DNA from: Deltaproteobacteria bacterium
Lineage (GTDB): Bacteria; Desulfobacterota; Desulfobacteria; Desulfobacterales; Desulfatibacillaceae
Assembly (NCBI GenBank): GCA_016235345.1
Contig: JACRLG010000021.1
Coordinates: 1 to 40,633, forward strand
Reading direction: 5' to 3'
DNA: 40,633 nt
The notes under the pieces are model-generated. The model made no database searches. It was not told where the DNA came from and was given only the letters and a program-made list of their open reading frames with translations. Of the stretch, positions 1 through 6,419 are shown piece after piece. Position 1 is the first letter of the stretch, and each line of letters begins with the position of its first letter. Both the position numbers and the translations under genes were made by a program.

Positions 1-57
1 AGAGACTCGACCACCGCCCAAAAAGAATCGGAAACTTCCCACGACTGGATTTTTGCC

Positions 58-96
58 ATAATGTCTCCATGACTATGATTAACAATGAGACATTAT
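58..96. promoter_or_regulatory. 10-bp perfect inverted repeat in AT-rich edge
   Basis: Arms ATAATGTCTC (58-67) and GAGACATTAT (87-96) are perfectly complementary with a 19-nt spacer. The first 139 bases are much more AT-rich than the rest of the window and hold no supportable gene. The repeat lies 3' of the methyltransferase gene and could be an operator for a gene outside the window or a weak terminator. There is no U-run next to either arm. Confidence 0.35.
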
Positions 97-139
97 AGCT
101 AAAAATTCTGTCTATGTAAATATTATTTACGAATAAGCT

Positions 140-757
140 CTAAATCTTCTTCAGGAGCACGACCCTGTACATTCCGCCTAAAATACTCGGTTCATCATGA
201 ACGATTCTTACAGGCAGGCCTTTAAGAATGTCGCCAAGACGGCGGTTGATATCGGTGCCGGCAAGCGTTGAGCCAAGATTGGCCAGGCGGCGGCGGAGGG
301 CCGGTTTCGCGCCGTCCGGAAGGAACTTGTCGAAAATGACGATCCTGCCGTTTGGCCGGAGAACCCGAAGGGCTTCGGCCATGCATTTACCCGGATCGGG
401 AACGACGCTCAAAATAAGGTTCATCAAAATAACGTCGAAAGTGCCGTCCGCAAAGGCCATGTCCATGGCGTCGCCCTGCAGAAGGGAAATATCCCGGCCC
501 GGCAGAGGAAGCTTCGCTTTTGCGCGGGTAAGCATCGGTTCGCTTATGTCGGTTCCCACGGCGCTCACGCCCTGTGGCAAAAGCGGCAAATCGGAACCCG
601 TACCGACGCCGACCAGGAGAACTTTTTCGCCCGGTTGCAGAGTGGCCACGGCAATCGATCTTACTCGCCCCTTGTTGAAAAAGCCGCCCAATACCGCGTC
701 GTAGACCGGGGACCAAATTTTATAGATCATGCGGTTGTATTGATTGGTGAGTTTCAT
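140..757 (-). CDS. class I SAM-dependent methyltransferase
   Basis: Predicted 205-residue soluble methyltransferase of the UbiE/Methyltransf_11 type. The SAM-binding motif I is LLVGVGTGSD near residues 47-56, the acidic residue ending beta 2 lies in VGTDIS near 67-72, and the QGDAMDM and DVILMNLILSVVPDP segments follow, as in small-molecule or lipid methyltransferases of this fold. The frame is open far upstream, but the start at 757 is preferred because AGGGAG lies about 5 bases before the ATG and the protein then begins with the family-typical N terminus (MKLTNQYNRMIYKIWSPVYD). It is transcribed divergently from the DUF134-NifX gene, across a long hairpin. The substrate cannot be told from sequence; quinone or phospholipid methylation are possibilities. 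Confidence 0.85.
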   Translation of the reverse strand: MKLTNQYNRMIYKIWSPVYDAVLGGFFNKGRVRSIAVATLQPGEKVLLVGVGTGSDLPLLPQGVSAVGTDISEPMLTRAKAKLPLPGRDISLLQGDAMDMAFADGTFDVILMNLILSVVPDPGKCMAEALRVLRPNGRIVIFDKFLPDGAKPALRRRLANLGSTLAGTDINRRLGDILKGLPVRIVHDEPSILGGMYRVVLLKKI

Positions 758-787
758 GACGCTCCCTTCTGAAATTGACCCGGTATG

Positions 788-852
788 GCGCCCCCGGTTT
801 TCTTGGACACTTTCCCTTACAGGAAATCTGTGTCCAAGAAAACCGGGGGCGC
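788..852. repeat. 23-bp perfect inverted repeat, long hairpin
   Basis: Arms at 788-810 and 830-852 are exactly complementary over 23 bp. The 19-nt loop holds a further TTTCC/GGAAA pairing (811-815 with 822-826). It occupies the centre of the intergenic region between the two divergent genes, upstream of the promoter at 894. There is no U-tract on either side, so it is not a typical terminator. It resembles a REP/BIME-like or miniature-element hairpin. Confidence 0.7.
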
Positions 853-893
853 TATAGTGCGAACAAAATCCCTGAAAAAAATAAGGTAAATCA

Positions 894-922
894 TTGACAA
901 GGCGGCTTATTGGGGCCATATT
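894..922 (+). promoter_or_regulatory. probable sigma70 promoter of the ORP-like operon
   Basis: TTGACA at 894-899 matches the -35 consensus perfectly. With a 17-bp spacer, CATATT at 917-922 gives 4 of 6 matches to the -10 box. The start codon of the DUF134-NifX gene follows at 959 with AGGAGG at 946-951, giving a leader of about 30 nt. No sigma54-type GG-N10-GC element was seen here, although some ORP loci use sigma54. Confidence 0.5.
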
Positions 923-958
923 GATTTTGCTCGTGTGAGCATTACAGGAGGCAAGGCC

Positions 959-1687
959 ATGACCCGACCGAGAAAATGCCGATTCGTGGAAAATTCGCCC
1001 ACGGTGGACTACTTCAAGCCTCGCGGGGTTCCCATGGGCCTTTTGAAAGAGGTCAGGCTCTCGGTGGAAGGCTTCGAGGCACTGAGGCTTTCTGAAATCA
1101 TGGGTCTTGACCAGGACGAAGCGGCGGTACGCATGAAAATTTCCCGCCACACCTTTGGCCGCGTTCTGGCAATGGCGCGGAAGACAGTGGCGGAGGCCGT
1201 GGTTCTTGGCATGGCCCTTCGCATAGAAGGGGGGGCCTTTACGGTGGAAGGCGCGGAAAGCACCTACGAGGTCCCCGGAAAAATGGGCGGAATATGCCGC
1301 ATGGAAGACAAAACCGAAGGATTGGAGAACAGCATGTCCGTGATTGCCATTTCAAGCGAAGGCCCAAGCCTCGACGACCTGGTTGACCCCCGTTTCGGGC
1401 GGGCCGCCGGTTTCGTCATATTCGACACCCAGACGAAGGTTCACAGTTATCTTGACAACGGCTCATCACAGGCCAGGGCCCAGGGAGCGGGAATCCAGGC
1501 TGCCGAAATTGTGGCTGATGCGGAAGCCTCCGTGGTGCTTACCGGCTACGTCGGCCCCAAGGCGTTTCAGGCTCTGACCGCAGTTGGAATTAAGGTGGTG
1601 CAGGATTTGGGCGGAATCACGGTGAGAGAGGCCTTGAGGCGCTGCGCCGAAGGCGGCGTGGAATTCGCCGAAGGCCCTAACAGATAG
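959..1687 (+). CDS. DUF134 (UPF0251) HTH domain fused to NifX-like domain
   Basis: Predicted 242-residue fusion. Residues 1-100 match the DUF134/UPF0251 family: CRFVENSPTVDYFKPRGVPM, then a helix-turn-helix region around 36-80 (LSVEGFEALRLSEIMGLDQD, then the MKISRHTFGRVLAMAR helices). Residues 126-240 form a NifX/NafY-type dinitrogenase cofactor-binding domain (DPRFGRAAGFVIFD, GSSQARAQGAGIQAAEI, TGYVGPKAFQALTAVGIKVV). The start at 959 is chosen over an upstream in-frame GTG at 935 because AGGAGG (946-951) lies 7 bases before it. As first gene of the operon it is a candidate transcriptional regulator that senses a metal-sulfur cluster through its NifX domain. That role is inferred from the fusion and from the ORP-like neighbours. 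Confidence 0.85.
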   Translation: MTRPRKCRFVENSPTVDYFKPRGVPMGLLKEVRLSVEGFEALRLSEIMGLDQDEAAVRMKISRHTFGRVLAMARKTVAEAVVLGMALRIEGGAFTVEGAESTYEVPGKMGGICRMEDKTEGLENSMSVIAISSEGPSLDDLVDPRFGRAAGFVIFDTQTKVHSYLDNGSSQARAQGAGIQAAEIVADAEASVVLTGYVGPKAFQALTAVGIKVVQDLGGITVREALRRCAEGGVEFAEGPNR

Positions 1688-1693
1688 GCTCTT

Positions 1694-1723
1694 TCGCCTG
1701 CCGCTTTGCAGGCGATTTTCGTT
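1694..1723 (+). terminator. intercistronic hairpin, terminator-like
   Basis: TCGCCTGC (1694-1701) and GCAGGCGA (1708-1715) pair over 8 bp with a 6-nt loop, followed by ATTTTCGTTT. It lies in the 53-base gap between the DUF134-NifX gene and the first ATPase gene. It may attenuate transcription so that the regulator is made at a different level from the ATPases. The U-run is interrupted, so any termination is probably partial. Confidence 0.5.
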
Positions 1724-1740
1724 TCGGAAAGGAAACCGGC

Positions 1741-2613
1741 ATGATTGTTGCCGTTGCAAGCGGCAAGGGCGGAACAGGCAAGACCACGGTTTCGGCCTCC
1801 CTGGCCTCGGTCTGGGACAAGGGCGTCACCGCCGTTGACCTGGACGTGGAGGAACCCAACCTTCATCTATTTTTAAAGCCGGAAATCTCCGGGAGCGCCC
1901 CCGCGAACCTCGAAACGCCGGTGGCGGACGAGAGCCTGTGCAATCTGTGCCGGGCCTGCTCGCATTTCTGCCAGTACAAGGCCATCACAGTGATGGGCAA
2001 GATTTTGATGATCTTTCCCGAAATGTGCCACGGCTGCGGAGGCTGCATCGCGGGCTGCCCCCAGAAGGCGCTTTCGGCGGGAAGCCGGGAGCTTGGCGAG
2101 ATTTTATGGGGCAAAAGCGGCAAGATCGATTTCCTCATGGGCCGACTCCGGGTGGGCGAGGCCATGAGCCCACCCCTCATGCGGCTCGTCAAGTCGCGGC
2201 TTTCGGAAATGATTACCGTTCATCCGACGGACGCCATAATCGACTGCCCGCCCGGCGTGAGCTGTCCGGCCATCAATTCGGTGATGGACGCGGACGTGAT
2301 CGTCCTGGTGACGGAGCCCACTCCCTTCGGATTTTATGACTTCAAGCTGGCTATAGAGGCGTTTGCCCCTCTTGAAAAGCCAATGGGCGCTGTCATCAAC
2401 CGGGCAGGAGTGGGGGAAAACAGCGTTTACGGATTCTGCGCGGAAAAGGGCATACCCATCCTGGCGGAAATCCCCTACGACAGGGCCGTTGCGGAGGCCT
2501 ACTCCAAAGGGCTGGTGGTGGCCGAGGCGTCGGAACGGATGAAAACGACCTTCCTGGGCCTTGCGGAAAAAATCCGTGGGCTTGCCGGGGGAAAGGGGGC
2601 TTTCCGTGCCTGA
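1741..2613 (+). CDS. MinD-superfamily P-loop ATPase with inserted ferredoxin domain (first)
   Basis: Predicted 290-residue cytosolic ATPase of the MinD/Mrp/NBP35 superfamily. The deviant Walker A motif SGKGGTGKTT lies at residues 7-16, with the signature Lys at 9 and P-loop Lys at 14. A ferredoxin insert follows: Cys 67, 70, 73, 77 and Cys 96, 99, 102, 106 could ligate two [4Fe-4S] clusters. The first motif ends CSHFC rather than CP. After the insert come IIDCPPGVSCPAINS (Walker B) and VTEPTPFGFYD. The gene overlaps the next one, a paralogue, by 8 bases, suggesting translational coupling and a heteromeric pair. Paired ATPases of this kind beside NifX-like proteins are the hallmark of ORP loci in Desulfovibrio, linked there to a Mo-Cu-sulfide cofactor and cell division. 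That link is transferred by analogy. Confidence 0.9.
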   Translation: MIVAVASGKGGTGKTTVSASLASVWDKGVTAVDLDVEEPNLHLFLKPEISGSAPANLETPVADESLCNLCRACSHFCQYKAITVMGKILMIFPEMCHGCGGCIAGCPQKALSAGSRELGEILWGKSGKIDFLMGRLRVGEAMSPPLMRLVKSRLSEMITVHPTDAIIDCPPGVSCPAINSVMDADVIVLVTEPTPFGFYDFKLAIEAFAPLEKPMGAVINRAGVGENSVYGFCAEKGIPILAEIPYDRAVAEAYSKGLVVAEASERMKTTFLGLAEKIRGLAGGKGAFRA

Positions 2614-3490
2614 GATTGTCATTTTAAGCGGCAAGGGCGGCACCGGCAAGACATCCCTCACCGCAGCCTTCGCGCATCTGGCAAAAAACAAGGTGCTTTG
2701 CGACCTGGACGTGGACGCCCCGGACCTGCATCTTATCCTCAAACCCGAAAACCTTGAAACCGGCGAGTTCTTTTCCGGCAACGAGGCCATCATCAACCAA
2801 AACCTCTGCACTGGCTGCGGCATCTGCCGGGACATGTGCCGCTACGGCGCGGTAAGCGTAACGAACGGTGTTTTTGGAATAAACCCGATAAAATGCGAGG
2901 GGTGCAAGGTATGCGTACATTTCTGCCCCGCCGGGGCCGTGGATTTTCCACAAAGACATTGCGGGCAATGGCGCGTTTCCGAGACCAGATTCGGGGCAAT
3001 GGTTCACGCCCAGCTTTTTCCGGGCTCGGAAAACAGCGGCAAGCTGGTAACTCTTTTGAAGCGCAAGTCCAAGGAACTGGCCAAGGCCAAGGGCCGGGAA
3101 CTCATAATCTGCGACGGCGCGCCGGGAATCGGCTGTCCGGTGATATCGTCCCTTTCGGGAGCGAACCTGGCCGTGGCCGTGACCGAGCCGACACCTTCGG
3201 GCCGCCACGATCTTTTGCGGGTGATGGACCTTTGCAGGCATTTCCGGCTTCCGATGGGAGTGATCGTCAACAAGTGGGACATCAACGGGGAGGAAACCGC
3301 GCTGGTGGAGGATTTATGCGCGGCAAGGGGCGTTAGGATTCTGGGCCGTCTTCCCCACGACCCTGCGGTAACCGGGGCGATGGTGCAGGGCCTTGCTGTA
3401 ACGGAATTCGATCCCGCCGGTTTCGGCAGGCTCGTTAAAGACGTGTTCAACGAGGTCATGGACCTCGCCGGGGTAAAGCAATCCGTCTGA
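2606..3490 (+). CDS. MinD-superfamily P-loop ATPase with inserted ferredoxin domain (second)
   Basis: Predicted 294-residue paralogue of the preceding ATPase. Walker A is SGKGGTGKTS at residues 8-17. The ferredoxin insert has Cys 68, 71, 74, 78 and Cys 97, 100, 103, 107; here the second motif is a classical CxxCxxCxxxCP. Then follow IICDGAPGIGCPVISS and VTEPTPSGRHD, equivalent to the switch regions of the first copy. The GTG at 2606 is preferred over an in-frame ATG at 2561 because the G-rich run at 2587-2599 lies just upstream and the protein then starts directly with the beta strand leading into the P-loop. It overlaps the end of the first ATPase gene. Tandem divergent copies probably act as a heterodimer, with clusters coupling electron transfer or cluster delivery to ATP hydrolysis (inference). 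Confidence 0.9.
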   Translation: MPEIVILSGKGGTGKTSLTAAFAHLAKNKVLCDLDVDAPDLHLILKPENLETGEFFSGNEAIINQNLCTGCGICRDMCRYGAVSVTNGVFGINPIKCEGCKVCVHFCPAGAVDFPQRHCGQWRVSETRFGAMVHAQLFPGSENSGKLVTLLKRKSKELAKAKGRELIICDGAPGIGCPVISSLSGANLAVAVTEPTPSGRHDLLRVMDLCRHFRLPMGVIVNKWDINGEETALVEDLCAARGVRILGRLPHDPAVTGAMVQGLAVTEFDPAGFGRLVKDVFNEVMDLAGVKQSV

Positions 3491-3543
3491 TTCCCATTCA
3501 CCGCCCTTTTGGGCTTTTTTCACGAAACAAAAAGGAGATGTTG

Positions 3544-3933
3544 ATGAACGCACTGGTAGCAATTCCTTCGGTCACGCCCGGAGGACTCAATTCCCCCATC
3601 GGCGCCCATTTCGGACACTGCGACCTCTACACCCTGGTGAAGGTCGAAAACGGAAAAATCGCCGAGGAGCGCGTCATTCCCAACGTTCCCCACCAGCAGG
3701 GCGGCTGCATGGCTCCGGTTCAGCACCTTGCCGGAAACGGCGTGAACCTCCTCATCGCGGGCGGCATGGGATACCGGCCCCTCATGGGCTTCAACCAGGT
3801 CGGCATAGATGTCTTTTTCGGCGGGCAGGCGGCCACCGTGGGCGAGGCCGTAATGGCCTTGATCGAAGGCAGGCTTCCCCGGTTCAGCCAGGAGCACACC
3901 TGCGGCGGCGGCGCAGGCCCCAATCCTCATTAA
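3544..3933 (+). CDS. NifX/ORP-like dinitrogenase cofactor-binding protein
   Basis: Predicted 129-residue single-domain protein of the NifX/NifB-C-terminal (NafY) fold, the size of the orange protein (ORP) of sulfate reducers. Visible family features are IGAHFGHCDLYTLVKV, the loop VPHQQGGCMAPVQHLAG, and GVNLLIAGGMGYRPLMGFNQ followed by GIDVFFGG. The C terminus carries a His/Cys patch (EHTCGGG) that could help bind metal. The start is ATG 3544 because AAAGGAG (3531-3537) is 6 bases upstream; the ATG at 3538 abuts that site. It follows the two ATPases after 53 bases and is the most likely cofactor or cluster carrier of the operon (inference from family and neighbours). Which metal it binds cannot be read from sequence. 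Confidence 0.85.
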   Translation: MNALVAIPSVTPGGLNSPIGAHFGHCDLYTLVKVENGKIAEERVIPNVPHQQGGCMAPVQHLAGNGVNLLIAGGMGYRPLMGFNQVGIDVFFGGQAATVGEAVMALIEGRLPRFSQEHTCGGGAGPNPH

Positions 3934-3982
3934 CAGACCTTCAAAGGAATAATCCGGGCCGGAAGGCCCTTGAGGAGATTTT

Positions 3983-4348
3983 ATGATCAAAATCCTTCTG
4001 GTTTCTTCAAAGCCGGATAATTTCAAAACCCTTGAAAAGGAGCTGCAGACTTACCCGGACGTGGAACTGGCCAAGGCTGAAACGGCGGAAGCCGCCTTGA
4101 AAATCGCGGGCGGGGACAGTTTTCATCTTGCGGTGGTTGATTCCGCACTTTCAGATGCCGACCCCCAAAAGCTCGCGGCGGATTTCATTGCGGTTAACGC
4201 CATGATGAATACGGCGATGGTGAGCGGTCTTTCCGACAACGAGTTCCACGAGAAAACAGAGGGGCTTGGCATACTGATGCGGCTTCCCGAAAAACCGGGG
4301 CCGCATGAGGCCAGGGAACTTCTGGAGACCCTCAAAAGAATAATCTGA
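3983..4348 (+). CDS. pseudo-receiver (response-regulator-like) protein
   Basis: Predicted 121-residue single-domain protein with the alternating beta/alpha pattern of a CheY-like receiver: KILLVSSK (beta 1), ELAKAETAEAALKIA, FHLAVVDSALSDADPQ (beta 3, Asp 53 at the phospho-acceptor position), NTAMVSGLSD (beta 4), ILMRLPEKPG (beta 5). The acidic pair expected after beta 1 is replaced by Ser-Ser, and the conserved Lys-Pro after beta 5 reads Leu-Pro, so phosphorylation is doubtful. The start has GAGGAG about 6 bases upstream. It lies inside the ORP-like operon, 49 bases after the NifX protein, and may be a protein-interaction partner of the ATPases. Function otherwise unknown. Confidence 0.75.
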   Translation: MIKILLVSSKPDNFKTLEKELQTYPDVELAKAETAEAALKIAGGDSFHLAVVDSALSDADPQKLAADFIAVNAMMNTAMVSGLSDNEFHEKTEGLGILMRLPEKPGPHEARELLETLKRII

Positions 4349-4367
4349 AAAATCCCGGAGAAAAGCG

Positions 4368-4616
4368 ATGCCTCTCTACGATTACAAGTGCGCGGATTGC
4401 GGAAAAACAACCGAGGTGCTGACGTCGGGTTCGGATGCTCCGCCCGTATGCGGGGCCTGCGGCGGCTCGCGCATGGAAAGGCTTCTTTCCGCACCGTCCT
4501 CGCTTACCGGCGCGGCCAGAAAAAACATGCCCGGCCCCGGCGACCACACCTGCTGCGGCTCCGAGCCTGGCCACGGAAGCTGCGCGGGCCCAGGGTCCTG
4601 CTGCGGGAAGATATGA
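4368..4616 (+). CDS. FmdB-family zinc-ribbon protein
   Basis: Predicted 82-residue protein beginning MPLYDYKCADCGK, the diagnostic start of the FmdB/CxxC_CxxC_SSSS putative regulatory family. Cys 8, 11, 28 and 31 form one zinc ribbon, followed by MERLLSAPSSL. The C-terminal 25 residues are unusually rich in Cys, Gly and His (HTCCGSEPGHG, then CAGPGSCCGK) and could bind a second metal. GGAG lies about 9 bases upstream of the ATG. It is 19 bases downstream of the pseudo-receiver in the same operon. Family members are often annotated as formamidase regulators without good evidence. The metal-binding potential is what the sequence supports. Confidence 0.85.
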   Translation: MPLYDYKCADCGKTTEVLTSGSDAPPVCGACGGSRMERLLSAPSSLTGAARKNMPGPGDHTCCGSEPGHGSCAGPGSCCGKI

Positions 4617-4744
4617 ATACCGAATTTCACCAAAAACGGTCCGCAGTAAGCCCCGGCCCGTGGAGAGAAACCGGGAGATGGCGCGCGGTCTTCCTCTCGG
4701 ATAAACAGGAAAGGCTTGCCGCGCTGTCAAGATTTGCCGCCTGA
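4613..4744 (+). CDS. possible 43-residue coupled small ORF
   Basis: An ATG at 4613 overlaps the TGA of the FmdB gene (ATGA junction) and opens a 43-codon frame ending at 4744. The product is basic (MNTEFHQKRS start, ALSRFAA end) and matches no family I recognise. The only support is the coupled start. There is no independent Shine-Dalgarno site and no domain, so it may be chance. The rest of 4745-4966 holds no gene, only the inverted repeat at 4870. Confidence 0.3.
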   Translation: MNTEFHQKRSAVSPGPWRETGRWRAVFLSDKQERLAALSRFAA

Positions 4745-4869
4745 AGGAAGCCGTTCCGGCAGTGGCGGGGGTCTCCGTTCAGTCGCAAAACCGGTAGCCA
4801 ACCCCTCGAACGGTTTCGATGCAGCGCCCGGCGTCCCCCAGCTTTTGATGGATAAGCGACAACTTGAAA

Positions 4870-4898
4870 GACACTCGTCTTTATGACATACGAGTGTC
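4870..4898. promoter_or_regulatory. 9-bp inverted repeat upstream of the MBL-fold gene
   Basis: GACACTCGT (4870-4878) and ACGAGTGTC (4890-4898) are perfectly complementary with an 11-nt spacer. They sit 69 bases before the MBL-fold start codon. The spacing suits an operator for a dimeric repressor or a leader hairpin. No clear -35/-10 pair was found around it. Confidence 0.4.
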
Positions 4899-4966
4899 CA
4901 TCGACCCGTCCAAAAAAACCTGGGGTTGGCCGGGATTTCAATCAGACCGGAAGGATTTGGGAAATC

Positions 4967-5695
4967 ATGAAAATCACCATGCTCGGACACGCCACCCTGC
5001 TCATCGAGCTTGACGGCCTGAGGATAATCACCGACCCCTGGCTGACTGACCCCCTGTACTTCGGGCAACTGACGCACCCCGGCGCTTTCGTGAGCTTCCG
5101 GGAGCTGCCCCCCATTGACCTGGTTCTGGCCTCTCACGGGCATCAGGATCATTTTGATCCGAACACCCTGAAAATGATACCAAAAGAGACTCCCGTGGTG
5201 ATTTTCAAGAGATACGGGAAGGCCGCCAAAAAGGCGGGATTTTTAAACGTGCATCCGGTTCAGCCGGGCGATTCCCGGTCTTTCGGCACGGTGAAAGTGA
5301 CGGCCATGCCCGGCAGGCATCCGGGCGGAATCGCCACCTACATGGTGGAGGGCAGTGAGGGGAAGGTCTTTTTCGGGGGAGACTCGGTTTACACGCCCCA
5401 ATTGGAAGAAGCCATGCGCGGCGCTGCGCCCGACGTCTGCCTTGTGCCTGTTTCAGGCGGCGCTTTGGGGCCGCTCAAATTCCATATGACCGCTTTGGAG
5501 GCCGCGAGGATTGTGAAGGCTTCCGGGGCCGGACTCGCCATACCCATGCATTATCATTTCACGCTCAAGACCCCCTCGTTAAACAAGTACCTGTTGCGCC
5601 CGGACTGCCTTCGGGACTTTCTCGACTCCATGCAGGCGACGGCTCCCGAAATTGCCTGCAAAACGCTGGGTTACAACGAGTCCTGGGAAAAGTGA
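4967..5695 (+). CDS. metallo-beta-lactamase-fold hydrolase (UPF0173 type)
   Basis: Predicted 242-residue cytosolic metallohydrolase. The metal-binding motif HGHQDH gives His 57, His 59, Asp 61 and His 62. Further metal ligands are likely in MPGRHPGG, FFGGDSVY and IPMHYHF. The opening MKITMLGHATLLIELDGLRI and ITDPWLTDP are typical of the UPF0173/YtkL-like subgroup. The frame extends 28 codons upstream, but that part looks non-coding and the start at 4967 gives the canonical N terminus. The gene stands alone between the ORP-like operon and a TetR promoter. Substrate unknown; relatives include lactonase- and RNase Z-like enzymes. Confidence 0.88.
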   Translation: MKITMLGHATLLIELDGLRIITDPWLTDPLYFGQLTHPGAFVSFRELPPIDLVLASHGHQDHFDPNTLKMIPKETPVVIFKRYGKAAKKAGFLNVHPVQPGDSRSFGTVKVTAMPGRHPGGIATYMVEGSEGKVFFGGDSVYTPQLEEAMRGAAPDVCLVPVSGGALGPLKFHMTALEAARIVKASGAGLAIPMHYHFTLKTPSLNKYLLRPDCLRDFLDSMQATAPEIACKTLGYNESWEK

Positions 5696-5765
5696 GCGAA
5701 AAAACGCCTGATCCGCAGAACCCCATGTCTTTTTTTCGGTTTAAGCCGCATGTCCTCCAAAATCC

Positions 5766-5808
5766 TTGACAAGGCATTTGTGTCGAGCTATTGTTAGGTC
5801 GGTTGACC
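5766..5808 (+). promoter_or_regulatory. promoter and probable autoregulatory operator of the TetR gene
   Basis: TTGACA (5766-5771), a 17-bp spacer and TATTGT (5789-5794) make a strong sigma70-like promoter. GGTC-GGTT-GACC at 5797-5808 is an inverted repeat overlapping the expected start point, where a TetR dimer would block initiation. The TetR start codon is at 5829. That TetR is the binding protein is inferred from position. Confidence 0.6.
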
Positions 5809-5828
5809 AAACTATAAAAGAGGGGCTT

Positions 5829-6404
5829 ATGGGACGAAAATCAAACGCCATCCAAAAGCGTGACGAGATCGTTTGGGCCTTGTTCGACTGCCTCGCAGAA
5901 AGCGGCCATGAGACCGTGACCGTAAAGCACATAGCCGCCCGGGCCGGTCTGCCCCACGGCGTGATCCATTATTATTTTGAAAAAAAGGACGACATCGTGG
6001 CTGCCCTGGTGGAGTCCATAACCGCAACCTACGTAAGTCTCTTTGAAAAAGCCATGGAAGGCGTGGCCTCGCCCATGGAACGGGTGGACCGGATGCTTCG
6101 ATACCTGGTGGAGGCCTTTGTGTTCGACCGGAGGCTCAACCGGGCCTTTTACAACCTGGTGCAAATGGGCTTTGAGCGCGAAGGCGTGAACCTGCCCCTG
6201 CGCCGGATGCTTGGGGCCTATCGCGGGACCACGGAGGGAATTTTCCTTGAAGCCGGGGCGGGAGTGAAAAGCGCGCCCGCAGCCTGTCTTTTGGCCGCCA
6301 TGATCGAGGGGCTGGCCCTGCAATGGATGATCGACCCGGACGCCCTTGATAAGGACAGTGTCTGGCGCATGGTGGAGCAAACCGTCAAAAACCTGCTGAA
6401 ATGA
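5829..6404 (+). CDS. TetR/AcrR-family transcriptional regulator
   Basis: Predicted 191-residue repressor. The N-terminal HTH is clear: RDEIVWALFDCLAESG, then VTVKHIAARAGLPHGVIHYY and FEKKDDIVAALVES, about residues 11-60. The C-terminal ligand domain is helical and ends in the pattern ACLLAAMIEGLALQWMIDPD, similar to BetI-like members. An in-frame start at 5766 exists but lies inside the promoter; the ATG at 5829 has AGAGGGG 5-6 bases upstream. Only 15 bases separate it from the FAD oxidoreductase, so both are probably one transcript controlled by the repressor itself. The ligand is unknown, perhaps an amine substrate of the oxidoreductase (inference). Confidence 0.9.
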   Translation: MGRKSNAIQKRDEIVWALFDCLAESGHETVTVKHIAARAGLPHGVIHYYFEKKDDIVAALVESITATYVSLFEKAMEGVASPMERVDRMLRYLVEAFVFDRRLNRAFYNLVQMGFEREGVNLPLRRMLGAYRGTTEGIFLEAGAGVKSAPAACLLAAMIEGLALQWMIDPDALDKDSVWRMVEQTVKNLLK

Positions 6405-6419
6405 TAAAAGGGGGCTCTC

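Noticed and set aside
140-1150. Long version (336 aa) of the methyltransferase frame
   Set aside because: The upstream 131 codons run through the 23-bp hairpin and antisense to the DUF134 gene; the ATG at 757 with AGGGAG is far better.
3503-3520. GCCC-TTTT-GGGC followed by TTTTTT as a terminator inside the ORP-like operon
   Set aside because: The stem is only 4 bp, too weak for confident termination, although the T-run is good; it may cause slight polarity.
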